From NCBI GenBank assembly GCA_949299395.1, contig CASGAB010000008.1:1-46134 (forward strand): DNA of 46,134 nt, given 5' to 3'. Below are positions 33,426 through 41,513 of the stretch, one piece after another; within the stretch, counting starts at the first letter, position 1; each line of letters opens with the position of its first letter. The notes beneath the pieces were generated by a model that was not told the DNA's origin, did not search any database, and saw nothing but the letters and a program-made list of their open reading frames with translations. The DNA comes from an uncultured bacterium. GTDB taxonomy: Bacteria; Bacillota_I; Bacilli_A; RFN20; CAG-826. The position numbers were made by a program, and so were the translations under genes.

Positions 33426-34364
33426 ATGGAAAGTAAAGATTTTAACGAAAAATATTATAAAAAAATTGGGAAATATACTATTGCCCAAGTCATTTGTAAT
33501 GTCTTTTTTACAGTTATAAAAATATTTGGAGGAATCTTTACTGCTTCAGGCGCACTTTTAAGTGATGGTATTAATTCTTTAGGAGATTGCTTAACATCTT
33601 TTATTAGTGCTTTGGCTAATCGAGCTGCAAGTAAAAAAGCCGATAAAGAACATCAATTTGGTCATGAAAAGATTGAAAATTATATTACTTTATTATTTTC
33701 AATTTTAATTATTCTTTCTGGCTTAATTTTAATTTATGAAGCAATTGTTTCGATAGTTAATGGAAAATATAAAGATGGTTTAGATCCAGAATTATTGGTT
33801 GGTATCATCATTTCTGTTTTTGTTATAGTTAGTAAATTTATTTTAGGAATAGTAGTTTATTTTGGTTATAAAAAGACCAATTCTGCTTTACTTAAAGCTC
33901 AATCAACCGATCACTTTTTAGATACAATCGGTTCTTTTATTACTTTAATTGTTTTAACTGTTCTTTATTTAAATATTGATAATGAATCAATTAGAATTTT
34001 AGATCCAATTGCTTCGATAATTATCGCAATTATTATTTTAATTGGAGGAATTAGAATCTTTATTGAAAATTCTAATTCACTTTTAGATAGAGCATGTTCT
34101 AAAGAAGTTAATGATAAAATAAAAAAAGAAATTTTAGAAATTAAAGGCGTTTTACATATTGATTTATTTAAAAGTAGAATGGCTTCGAACCGCATATTTA
34201 TCGATGTTGAAGTTAGCGTTGGTGATAATTTATCACTTAAAGATGCTCATGATATTGCTGAAAATATTAAAGAAAAAGTATTAATGAATAATAGTGAAGT
34301 TAAAGCAATCAGTGTTCATATAAATCCATCTTCTCATTTAGATCAAGATAGTGAAGTTTATTAA
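33426..34364 (+). CDS. Cation diffusion facilitator metal transporter
   Basis: A proton-coupled divalent cation exporter (Zn/Fe/Mn), 312 aa. Six membrane helices are visible. Metal-site residues lie in LLSDGINSLGDC (TM2, D-x3-D type) and in TDHFLDTIGSF (TM5, H-x3-D). KEHQFGHEKIENY is the conserved loop. A C-terminal cytoplasmic domain of about 90 aa ends with HINP. There is no His-rich loop. The ion cannot be decided from sequence; presence in the same region as Feo makes metal homeostasis a theme but gives no direct link. Confidence 0.93.
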   Translation: MESKDFNEKYYKKIGKYTIAQVICNVFFTVIKIFGGIFTASGALLSDGINSLGDCLTSFISALANRAASKKADKEHQFGHEKIENYITLLFSILIILSGLILIYEAIVSIVNGKYKDGLDPELLVGIIISVFVIVSKFILGIVVYFGYKKTNSALLKAQSTDHFLDTIGSFITLIVLTVLYLNIDNESIRILDPIASIIIAIIILIGGIRIFIENSNSLLDRACSKEVNDKIKKEILEIKGVLHIDLFKSRMASNRIFIDVEVSVGDNLSLKDAHDIAENIKEKVLMNNSEVKAISVHINPSSHLDQDSEVY

Positions 34365-34370
34365 ACCTTT

Positions 34371-34455
34371 GGATAGGTGGCGAAACTGGTAAACGCGTAA
34401 GTCTCAGAAGCTTATGAAGCAATTCTTATGAGTTCGATTCTCATCCTATCCACCA
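34371..34455 (+). tRNA. tRNA-Leu(CAG)
   Basis: An 85-nt class II tRNA: acceptor GGATAGG/CCTATCC, anticodon stem TAAGT/GCTTA around CTCAGAA (CAG), long variable arm, T loop TTCGATT, CCA encoded. Confidence 0.95.
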
Positions 34456-34468
34456 CGAAAAATTTTTA

Positions 34469-34500
34469 AATCTCGATTAATTTCGAGATTTTTATTTTTT
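34469..34500 (+). terminator. Terminator of tRNA-Leu
   Basis: AATCTCGA and TCGAGATT pair around TTAATT and are followed by TTTATTTTTT. Confidence 0.85.
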
Positions 34501-34544
34501 AATTTTGTTATATATTTAAAATAGATATGTAATTTAACTTTATA

Positions 34545-34727
34545 ATGAAAAATAAGAGGGTCGAAAAAGGCTATTCTTTAGAATATCTTTCTACTTTTAT
34601 TAAGGTTAAAGAAAGAAAATTATATAAGATTGAAGAATGTTTTATTAAACCATCTAAAAAAATAAAAGCTAAAATTATTGAAGCTTTAGAAATAACTAAT
34701 GAAGAATATAATGGAAACGAAGATTAA
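34545..34727 (+). CDS. Xre-type helix-turn-helix domain, N-terminal part of a broken gene
   Basis: Sixty residues forming an Xre-like HTH (EKGYSLEYLSTFIKVKERKLYKIEE...KIKAKIIEALEIT). The frame ends in TAA. The next frame, open from 34712, continues without a start codon of its own into a membrane protein (LRNPYIFKQEKNNDNIIFKILRNKI). One extra T at GAT-TAA would fuse the two. HTH-plus-membrane fusions are common in Firmicutes as membrane-bound regulators. -35 TTGTTA and -10 TGTAAT (17 nt apart) end just before the ATG, so the mRNA is close to leaderless. Confidence 0.6.
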   Translation: MKNKRVEKGYSLEYLSTFIKVKERKLYKIEECFIKPSKKIKAKIIEALEITNEEYNGNED

Positions 34728-36544
34728 GGAATCCTTATATATTTAAGCAAGAAAAAAATAATGATAATATCATTTTTAAAATTTTAAGAAACAAGATAAC
34801 TGCGATTGTTAGTGGAATTATCAGTGTTGTTTTGTTAATCGTAACGGTTATTTCGTTTACAAATTGTATTCCTTCTTGGTATACAAGAATTCCTCATTAT
34901 GATGAAAAACTTTTTGCTTTAAGAGAAGAAGTAATTAATAAGGGAACAAAAGAAGGTGAATTCTATGTGTTTTATCAAGAATTAGAGAACGAACCTTTAA
35001 GTAGTTTAAAAATAAGATTCCACGAAAATAAAGAAAGAATAAATGAAACAGACGTTATTTATCATTATAATGATAAGAATTTTGACATTATTTTTGATTT
35101 TATAGGTAATCCATTTGAATATTATGTTTATATTGATAGCGGAAAAGTAAATTCTGATATTCGTTTTATTGAGACATATATTTTAGATTTAGAAGAAAAG
35201 ACTTTTGAACTTGATTATTTTGATGATTTTGATTTAGAAACAATTGCAATTTATAGTGAGATTGCACTCTTTTTAGAAGCTCATATGTTTATAGCGGTTG
35301 ACACCGTTGATGTTTTTTTAAAGTCTAATTTTAATATTTCTTATGAAACTTTCTTCAGATTAATTCTTAAGGGACAAAGAAATTGTATTGATTACGAGTC
35401 AATGGCTTATTATAGAACTTATATTTTATTTGTTCTTTTCCTTGTAAGTGTCGCGATATTTATTATTTCTATAGTTTTTTTTGTTAAAAATAAGAATCTT
35501 TTAGAAGAAGAGGAAGAAGATGAAGAAATAGAATTAAAAAACTTTGTTAAAGAAAGAAGAAAACCTCAAAAAGACTGGTCTTTTTCTCCATTTTTAAAAG
35601 AAAGAATTTTAGCTTTTATAATTCAAATTGTTTTCTTTATTTGCCAACTTTCTACATTCTTAATTTGGGCTAATTTTATTGAATTCTGGGGAGTTCATAC
35701 AATCCCTCATATCGATTTTATTATTGATATACTTTTAGCTGCTTTACCAGTTAGTAATATGATGGTTTTATTTATGACTTTAAATATGAAAGTTATTAAT
35801 AAAGTTCCGTTAATTATGGGTATTGAATATATAATTTGTGGCTTATTATTCTCTGGATTTGAATGTATTGTTATTTATGATTTTTTAAGAATGGATTCAT
35901 TTTTTAATGATATGATTGTTCATTTCTTCCCTAAGAATTTATTCTTCCCATTAGGATGTTATGCATTTATTTATTATTTCTTATATTTCACTCTTAAAGT
36001 TCTTGAAAATAATAAAACAAAACTCGTTTTATTTAGATTAGTTTCTGTTCCTTTAATTGGATTTATTATTTTCTCGATGCTATTCCAACCACTTGTCAAT
36101 TTAGGTTATTTAGAACCTAATCCATATTTAGAATCAATAATTACTTCAATTACAATTCCGATTACTATTTTTGCTTTAGGTTATATTTTATTAAAAAGAC
36201 TCCTTGATTTAATTCTTTCTTATAGATTTGGTTATGACGAATTTAAAAAATATCAATGAGGAAATAAATATCAATATATTGTTAATTTATCTGCTATTGC
36301 GATATTAATGGTTATTTTTATACTCTCGCTAGTTTTTAGTAACAACAAAGATATGAGTGAAATATTATCATTAAAAGATCTTGTTTATTTACCAATTGCC
36401 TTCCCATTTATTCTTTTCTATAAGAGTAGAATTAGAAAGCGAAATATCTTTATCGACTATGGATATTCGACAATGTATCTTGCTGCTAACGTAGTTTCTT
36501 ATGTTTTAATTGCAATAATGACGATAATGATGCCTAGCGCTTAA
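34712..36544 (+). CDS. Polytopic membrane protein with an in-frame TGA, likely C-terminal part of the HTH protein
   Basis: About 610 residues if the TGA at 36257-36259 is read through (KKYQ-x-GNKYQYIV). A juxtamembrane basic stretch, TM1 (IISVVLLIVTVISF), an extracellular domain of about 185 aa, TM2 (YILFVLFLVSVAIFIISIVFFV), an acidic cytoplasmic loop (LEEEEEDEE), then about eight further helices. The last two or three, including the positive-inside RKRNIFIDYGYS loop, lie after the TGA. No start codon fits upstream of a TTG at 34832 that would cut TM1, hence the proposed fusion to the HTH frame. I recognise no family. A membrane-embedded sensor is a guess. Confidence 0.55.
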
Positions 36545-36549
36545 AAATA

Positions 36550-37815
36550 TTATTTATCAATCATGATTGAAAGAATTTCTTTATCTGTTTGTTTCATTCC
36601 TTTTTTAGCAAGTCGACCAACACTTTGAATAGTTGTATCAACATTATCTTTAATGATTCCATCACCAGCATTGATATTAGAACCATTTTTATACATTTCA
36701 TAACCTAAAATTCCGCTTTCTAAAGCAAGAGCAATTTTTCCAGCACAACTTGCTTTTGCTCCATCACATATAATTCCACTAGCTAGAGCTAAACCATTAA
36801 TTATTGTGTGTTCAATTGCTTCTAAAGAATCTTCTAACATAAAAGCAATGGCGCTGCTTGCAGCAATTCCTGCACTAATTGCACCACAAAAAGCTGATAA
36901 TCTTCCGATATCTTTCTTTTCTTCTAAAGCAACTAAATCAGAAAGAATTAATGATCTTAATAATCTTTCTTCATCGATTTTATTTTCTTGTGCATAAATA
37001 ATCAAAGGAATAGAAGTTGTGATTCCTTGATTTCCGCTACCAGAAATAATAACAACAGGTAAATTGCATCCGCTCATTCTGGCATCACTTGCTGCACTAG
37101 TGTAAGCTTTTGCTTTTTCTTTTAAAGAAAAATTTGAATAGTTTAAGATAATTTTTCCAATTTCGGAACCATATTTATTCTCGATTCCTTCTTTAGCAAT
37201 TGCATAGTTATATTCGAGTTGTCTTTTTAAATAAGGTTTAATTCTTTCTAAATTATTTGTTTTTGCAAACTCAAATATATCTTTAATATTTAAAGAATTA
37301 TATTGCTCCGTTTTCTTTTTTATTACATCTTTTTTAGAACAAATAATTTCATCATTTAATCTAATAAAAGTGAAGTTATTATGAAAATCTTCGATTACAA
37401 CAGTGCATTTATCATTATTTAAAGTTGCTTCTAATTTTATATATAAATTTTTACAAGATTTAGCTAAATTGATATTTACTATATCTTTTTTAATTAATTC
37501 ATTTAAAAGTGGTAAATTTTCTTCTTTTAATTCGCTTAAAATATCTAATTCATTTTTTGTATTTCCAACGATTAAACCAGCTACAATTGCAGGAATTGCT
37601 CCTTTTTTACGATTTGTTTTAGGAATTGTAACTCCTTGAACATTTTTAATAATATTTCCACTTATATATGCTTCAATTTTTGAAGGAATTCCTTTTAAAA
37701 CCTCAGAAACTTTTGCTCCAGCAAGCGCTAAAGCAATTGGTTCGGTGCATCCTCTTGCAACAATTAATTCATTAATAAGGATATCTTCATAGATTTTGTT
37801 CAAATCTTTGTTCAT
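36550..37815 (-). CDS. L-cysteine desulfidase / UPF0597 family protein
   Basis: A 421-aa enzyme of the CyuA/YhaM family, related to L-serine dehydratase. The N-terminal RGCTEPIALALAGAKV contains the first cluster Cys (about 23). Further conserved cysteines lie in SDARMSGCNLPVVIISGSGNQG, SAFCGAISAG and GIICDGAKASCAGKIALAL. These bind a [4Fe-4S] cluster in characterised members, which split L-cysteine into pyruvate, ammonia and sulfide under anaerobic conditions. A serine/threonine-active relative cannot be excluded. It stands alone, divergent from the HAD gene. An oxygen-sensitive enzyme and Feo agree with an anaerobic lifestyle. Confidence 0.88.
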   Translation of the reverse strand: MNKDLNKIYEDILINELIVARGCTEPIALALAGAKVSEVLKGIPSKIEAYISGNIIKNVQGVTIPKTNRKKGAIPAIVAGLIVGNTKNELDILSELKEENLPLLNELIKKDIVNINLAKSCKNLYIKLEATLNNDKCTVVIEDFHNNFTFIRLNDEIICSKKDVIKKKTEQYNSLNIKDIFEFAKTNNLERIKPYLKRQLEYNYAIAKEGIENKYGSEIGKIILNYSNFSLKEKAKAYTSAASDARMSGCNLPVVIISGSGNQGITTSIPLIIYAQENKIDEERLLRSLILSDLVALEEKKDIGRLSAFCGAISAGIAASSAIAFMLEDSLEAIEHTIINGLALASGIICDGAKASCAGKIALALESGILGYEMYKNGSNINAGDGIIKDNVDTTIQSVGRLAKKGMKQTDKEILSIMIDK

Positions 37816-37940
37816 ATAGAAAAATTATAATGATTTATAACTTATAATTCATTAAAAAATGTCAAGAAAAATTTAAAATCTTTCAATTAAAAACTCCTCT
37901 TTCAATGTTATAATATTCTTCGTAATTAAAAAGTTGTTTT

Positions 37941-38585
37941 ATGAAAGATTTAATAAATGATAAGGCGATAATTTTTGATCTTGATGGCACATTATGGGAT
38001 GCGCTTATTCCTATTATGGATTCTTGGAATAAAGCCATGAGAGATAATAATCTTTCGTATTCTTTTGATTTAATAAAAACAAAATCTTATATGGGATTAA
38101 CTCCTGAAGAAACTGTACCTTTAGCTTTTCCGGATGTTCCTTTTGAAAAAGGTTTATCTTATTTTAAATTAGCATTAAAAGAAGAGATTAAATATTTAAA
38201 GGATAATCCTGGAAAAATGTATCCAAATGAAGAAGAAGTTTTAAGTATTTTAGAGGAAAAATATCCACTTTTTATTGTTTCTAATAGCGATAAAGGTTAT
38301 ATTGAAAACTATTTAAATTCTTTAAATATGAATAAATATTTTGTTGATCACGTTTGTGCTGGAGATACTTCTTTAGAGAAATGGCAAAACATTTTATTAA
38401 TTAAAGAAAGATATAATTTAAAAGAAATTATTTATGTTGGTGATACATTAAAAGATTTTAATGAAACTAAAAAAGCAAATGGAATTTTTATTCATGCTGC
38501 TTATGGATTTGGGGAAATAAAAGATAAGGTCAATAAAATTAACTCATTAGATGAACTTATTCCTTTAGTTTCAAAATTATTTTAG
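37941..38585 (+). CDS. HAD-superfamily phosphatase, phosphoglycolate phosphatase-like
   Basis: A 214-aa hydrolase. HAD motif I is FDLDGTLWD (nucleophile Asp about 14), motif II is IVSNSDKGYIENYL, the Lys of motif III is in SLEKWQN, and motif IV is YVGDTLKDFNET. A four-helix cap lies between motifs I and II as in Gph/PGMB types. Substrate is uncertain: phosphoglycolate or a sugar phosphate. TATAAT lies near 37908. The transporter gene follows after 38 nt. Confidence 0.85.
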   Translation: MKDLINDKAIIFDLDGTLWDALIPIMDSWNKAMRDNNLSYSFDLIKTKSYMGLTPEETVPLAFPDVPFEKGLSYFKLALKEEIKYLKDNPGKMYPNEEEVLSILEEKYPLFIVSNSDKGYIENYLNSLNMNKYFVDHVCAGDTSLEKWQNILLIKERYNLKEIIYVGDTLKDFNETKKANGIFIHAAYGFGEIKDKVNKINSLDELIPLVSKLF

Positions 38586-38623
38586 GTTTTTATTTTTATA
38601 AAAATATATTTTAAGGAGATATT

Positions 38624-40045
38624 ATGGAGACAAAAACACAAACAGGAACTCCAGGATTCAAACTAAACTATAAAAGGACGATTATTATCGGATTTGCGTT
38701 CTTTGGAATCTTACTTTTATGGCAAGTTTATGATTCATGGTGTCCTACATTTTTGACTGAGCTTTTTAAAGAAGCTTTTAGTATTACTTCAGAAGAAGAA
38801 GTCCAATATTTAGTTGGTATTGTTATGGCTTTTGATAATCTCGCTGCTTTAATTTTACTTCCTATTTTTGGTGCTTTATCTGATAAAACTAAATCGCCAA
38901 TAGGAAAGAGAATGCCTTATATTTTAGTTGGTACTTTAATATGTGCAATTGCTTTCCCATTTGTTCCTTTATTTGTTCATTATAACAATGTTGCTGGAAC
39001 AATTATTATGATGGCTATCGTTGTTATTTTTGCAATGATGTATCGTAATCCAGCTGTTGCTTTAATGCCTGATTTAACCCCAAAACCATTAAGAAGTAAG
39101 GCTAATGGAATTATCAATATTATGGGTTATATTGGCGGAGCATTTGCTACTGTTGTTGGAATTTTCTTTGCAGTTAGCCGTTATTTTAAAGAAACAGAAG
39201 GACATGAAAGTGATTATCAAAATATTTGGACAATCGAAATTCCATTTATTGTTGCTTCAGTTTTAATGGTTATTTCAGCTTTAGTTTTATTCTTTACAAT
39301 TAAAGAAAATAAATTAAAAGATGAACTTGCTGATGAACTTAAACGTGGTGAAGAAGAATCTGAACTTGTTGAAAAAGTTGATGATGATAAACCTTTAAGT
39401 AAAGCAAATAAAGCAATGTTAATTTTAATTTTAGCTGCTGAATTCTTCTGGTTCATGGCTGATAATGGAATCGGAACATTCATGACTAACTATACCATGT
39501 ATTATTTTGAAGCCGATTCTAGTGCTAGTATGATCAACGTTATCGTTGGTGGTGTTGGTTCAGTTATTGGCTTTGCAGTTGGTGGATTAATTGCTAGTAA
39601 AATAGGTAGAAAATGGACAGTTGTTTCTGGACTTGGAGTAACTGTTTTATCTTATGTAGTTTGGGCAATTTTATCTGCAACTTTACTTGGTTTCCAACCT
39701 GGAAGTGGAACTTTCCCTGTTTTCCTTTATATCATTTGGTTTGTTAAAGGCTTTGGTATGAGCTTAGTTCATGTTAATTCTTATCCAATGGTTGTTGAGC
39801 TTTGTAATACTAAAAAGATTGGAAAATATACAGGTTATTACTATGCTTCTTCAATGGCTGCACAAACTATCACTCCAATTGCTTTAGGTTCAATTCTTTT
39901 AATTCCTCAATTTGACTTTGGTGTTTTACCATTCTATGCATTAATTTGTTGTGGAATTTCTCTTGCAATATTCTTATTTATTAAAAATATTAAGAGTGGG
40001 AAAGTCGGATTTAAAAAAGGCTTAGAAGCAATGGATCAAGATTAA
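38624..40045 (+). CDS. GPH/SLC45-type MFS sugar transporter
   Basis: A 473-aa carrier with about 12 membrane helices. The loop 2-3 signature is DNLAALILLPIFGALSDKTK followed by SPIGKRMPYILVG, as in glycoside-pentoside-hexuronide and SLC45-like proton or cation symporters. A charged central loop (ELADELKRGEEESELVEKVDDDK, split here) separates the halves, and GLIASKIGRKWTV is the matching loop in half two. The substrate is probably a disaccharide or glycoside. AAGGAGAT precedes the ATG. The GDPD gene begins 5 nt after its stop, suggesting one transcript. Confidence 0.88.
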   Translation: METKTQTGTPGFKLNYKRTIIIGFAFFGILLLWQVYDSWCPTFLTELFKEAFSITSEEEVQYLVGIVMAFDNLAALILLPIFGALSDKTKSPIGKRMPYILVGTLICAIAFPFVPLFVHYNNVAGTIIMMAIVVIFAMMYRNPAVALMPDLTPKPLRSKANGIINIMGYIGGAFATVVGIFFAVSRYFKETEGHESDYQNIWTIEIPFIVASVLMVISALVLFFTIKENKLKDELADELKRGEEESELVEKVDDDKPLSKANKAMLILILAAEFFWFMADNGIGTFMTNYTMYYFEADSSASMINVIVGGVGSVIGFAVGGLIASKIGRKWTVVSGLGVTVLSYVVWAILSATLLGFQPGSGTFPVFLYIIWFVKGFGMSLVHVNSYPMVVELCNTKKIGKYTGYYYASSMAAQTITPIALGSILLIPQFDFGVLPFYALICCGISLAIFLFIKNIKSGKVGFKKGLEAMDQD

Positions 40046-40050
40046 GCTTT

Positions 40051-40758
40051 ATGAAAAAAGAAAAAGTAATTGAAAATATTAATCCGCTATTTTTAAAAGG
40101 AGTTGCTCATCGAGGACTTCATAATGACGATTATAGTGAAAACTCTTTAAATGCTTTTAATAATGCAATTTTAAATAATTATCCTTTTGAATTTGATGTT
40201 CATTTATCAAAAGATAAAGAAATTATTGTTTCGCATGATTCTTCTTTAAAAAGAATGACTAATAAAGAAGGAATTATTGAAGAATTAACTTTAAAAGAGA
40301 TTAAAGAAAACTATAAATTGCTCGATAATTCTTTACTTCCTACTTTAAAAGAAGTTCTTTCTTTAAATAATGAAAAAGTTCCATTTGTTATTGAACTTAA
40401 ACCATATAAAAAGAATTATAAAGAACTTGCTAAAAAAGTAATTGAAGAATTAAAAGTTATTAAAGATAAAAGAAACGTTATTGTTATATCTTTTTATCCT
40501 CAAGCCTTATTACCTTTTAAAAAAGAAAAATACATTAGATGTCTCCTCCTTTTATATAAAAGAAGATGGTTAAAAATCTTATCCCCTTTGTTTGAAGGAT
40601 TTGATGTAGAATACACTTTCTTTAACGATAAAAAATATCATAACTTCAATAAAAATAAGTTTATTATGACTTGGACAATCGATAATAAAGAAAAATATGA
40701 TTTAGTTAAAGATAATGTTGATTCTATAACTTTTGAAAAAATCGATATAAATCAATAA
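40051..40758 (+). CDS. Glycerophosphodiester phosphodiesterase
   Basis: A cytoplasmic enzyme that hydrolyses glycerophosphodiesters to glycerol 3-phosphate and an alcohol, 235 aa. Family motifs are AHRGLHNDDYSENSLNAF (catalytic His about 24 and Glu), FEFDVHLSKDKEIIVSHDSSL (metal-binding Glu/Asp and second His), PFVIELKPYKK, and a final TWTIDNKEKYDLV. There is no signal peptide. In Mollicutes GDPD feeds glycerol metabolism, and here it may recycle lipid head groups. A terminator follows. Confidence 0.93.
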   Translation: MKKEKVIENINPLFLKGVAHRGLHNDDYSENSLNAFNNAILNNYPFEFDVHLSKDKEIIVSHDSSLKRMTNKEGIIEELTLKEIKENYKLLDNSLLPTLKEVLSLNNEKVPFVIELKPYKKNYKELAKKVIEELKVIKDKRNVIVISFYPQALLPFKKEKYIRCLLLLYKRRWLKILSPLFEGFDVEYTFFNDKKYHNFNKNKFIMTWTIDNKEKYDLVKDNVDSITFEKIDINQ

Positions 40759-40762
40759 TTCT

Positions 40763-40795
40763 AATAGGTTAAACTGGTCTAAACCTATTTTTTAT
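40763..40795 (+). terminator. Terminator after the GDPD gene
   Basis: AATAGGTT and AACCTATT enclose an 11-nt loop, followed by TTTTTT. Confidence 0.75.
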
Positions 40796-40825
40796 CATTT
40801 TAGTATCAATTTTTAAAAGAATAAT

Positions 40826-40831
40826 TATAAT
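40826..40831 (+). promoter_or_regulatory. -10 box of the DUF308 gene, leaderless geometry
   Basis: A perfect TATAAT ends 7 nt before the ATG at 40839, so transcription would start at the start codon. No ribosome site is present. The -35 region is weak. Confidence 0.5.
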
Positions 40832-40838
40832 TTTAATT

Positions 40839-41477
40839 ATGAATAACGATAAAAAGATCTTTTTAAAAAGAAATATTACAAAACTTATATTTGATGCAAT
40901 ATTAATTATTTTAGGATTAATATTTATTATTTTTCCTAATATTTTTGTTTCTAGTGTTGGAATAATTGCTGGAACAATATTTTTACTTATTGGAGTAGGA
41001 GGAATTTTAATCTCACTATTTAGTAGTGGATTTTTATTTTCTTCAATCTTTTCAATAATAATTTTTACTATCTTTATTGTTTTTGGTCTTATCTTTATTT
41101 TTAATCCTTCATCATTAGTATCGATTTTACCAATTCTTTTAATAGTTTATTTATTAATAAGTGGAATAAATAAAATCTTTTCATTTATAAGATTTAAATA
41201 TAATAAAGCATTTATATTAAATTTTATTTTAGGAATCATATTTGTAATTAGTGCAATTACATTAATGTTTTTTATTGATGAATTTAATAATTTTATCGGA
41301 ATCTTAGTAGGAATTATTCTTCTATTAATTGGAATATCTTCTTTAATAGATATTATTTCTAAATTCATAAATAATAAAAAAGATAACTTTAATAAAGAAC
41401 AAAAGATCATTGATTTTAAAGGAAAAGAAAACGCTATTGATGCTGATATAGTTGATATAAAAGATAGTGATGAATAA
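40839..41477 (+). CDS. DUF308 (HdeD-like) membrane protein
   Basis: A 212-aa protein with six tightly packed hydrophobic helices (about 12-165) and a charged C-terminal tail (KDNFNKEQKIIDFKGKENAIDADIVDIKDSDE). The pattern of glycine-containing helices in pairs (LIILGLIFIIFPNIFVSSVGIIAGTIFL, split here) fits DUF308. The E. coli member HdeD is linked to acid stress. The role here is unknown. Confidence 0.8.
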   Translation: MNNDKKIFLKRNITKLIFDAILIILGLIFIIFPNIFVSSVGIIAGTIFLLIGVGGILISLFSSGFLFSSIFSIIIFTIFIVFGLIFIFNPSSLVSILPILLIVYLLISGINKIFSFIRFKYNKAFILNFILGIIFVISAITLMFFIDEFNNFIGILVGIILLLIGISSLIDIISKFINNKKDNFNKEQKIIDFKGKENAIDADIVDIKDSDE

Positions 41478-41485
41478 AACAAAAA

Positions 41486-41511
41486 AAGCCTGATCAATTT
41501 CAGGCTTTTAT
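41486..41511. terminator. Bidirectional terminator between convergent genes
   Basis: AAGCCTGA and TCAGGCTT pair around 6 nt, with an A-run on the left and a T-rich tract on the right. It serves the DUF308 gene and the ABC exporter operon. Confidence 0.85.
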
Positions 41512-41513
41512 TC

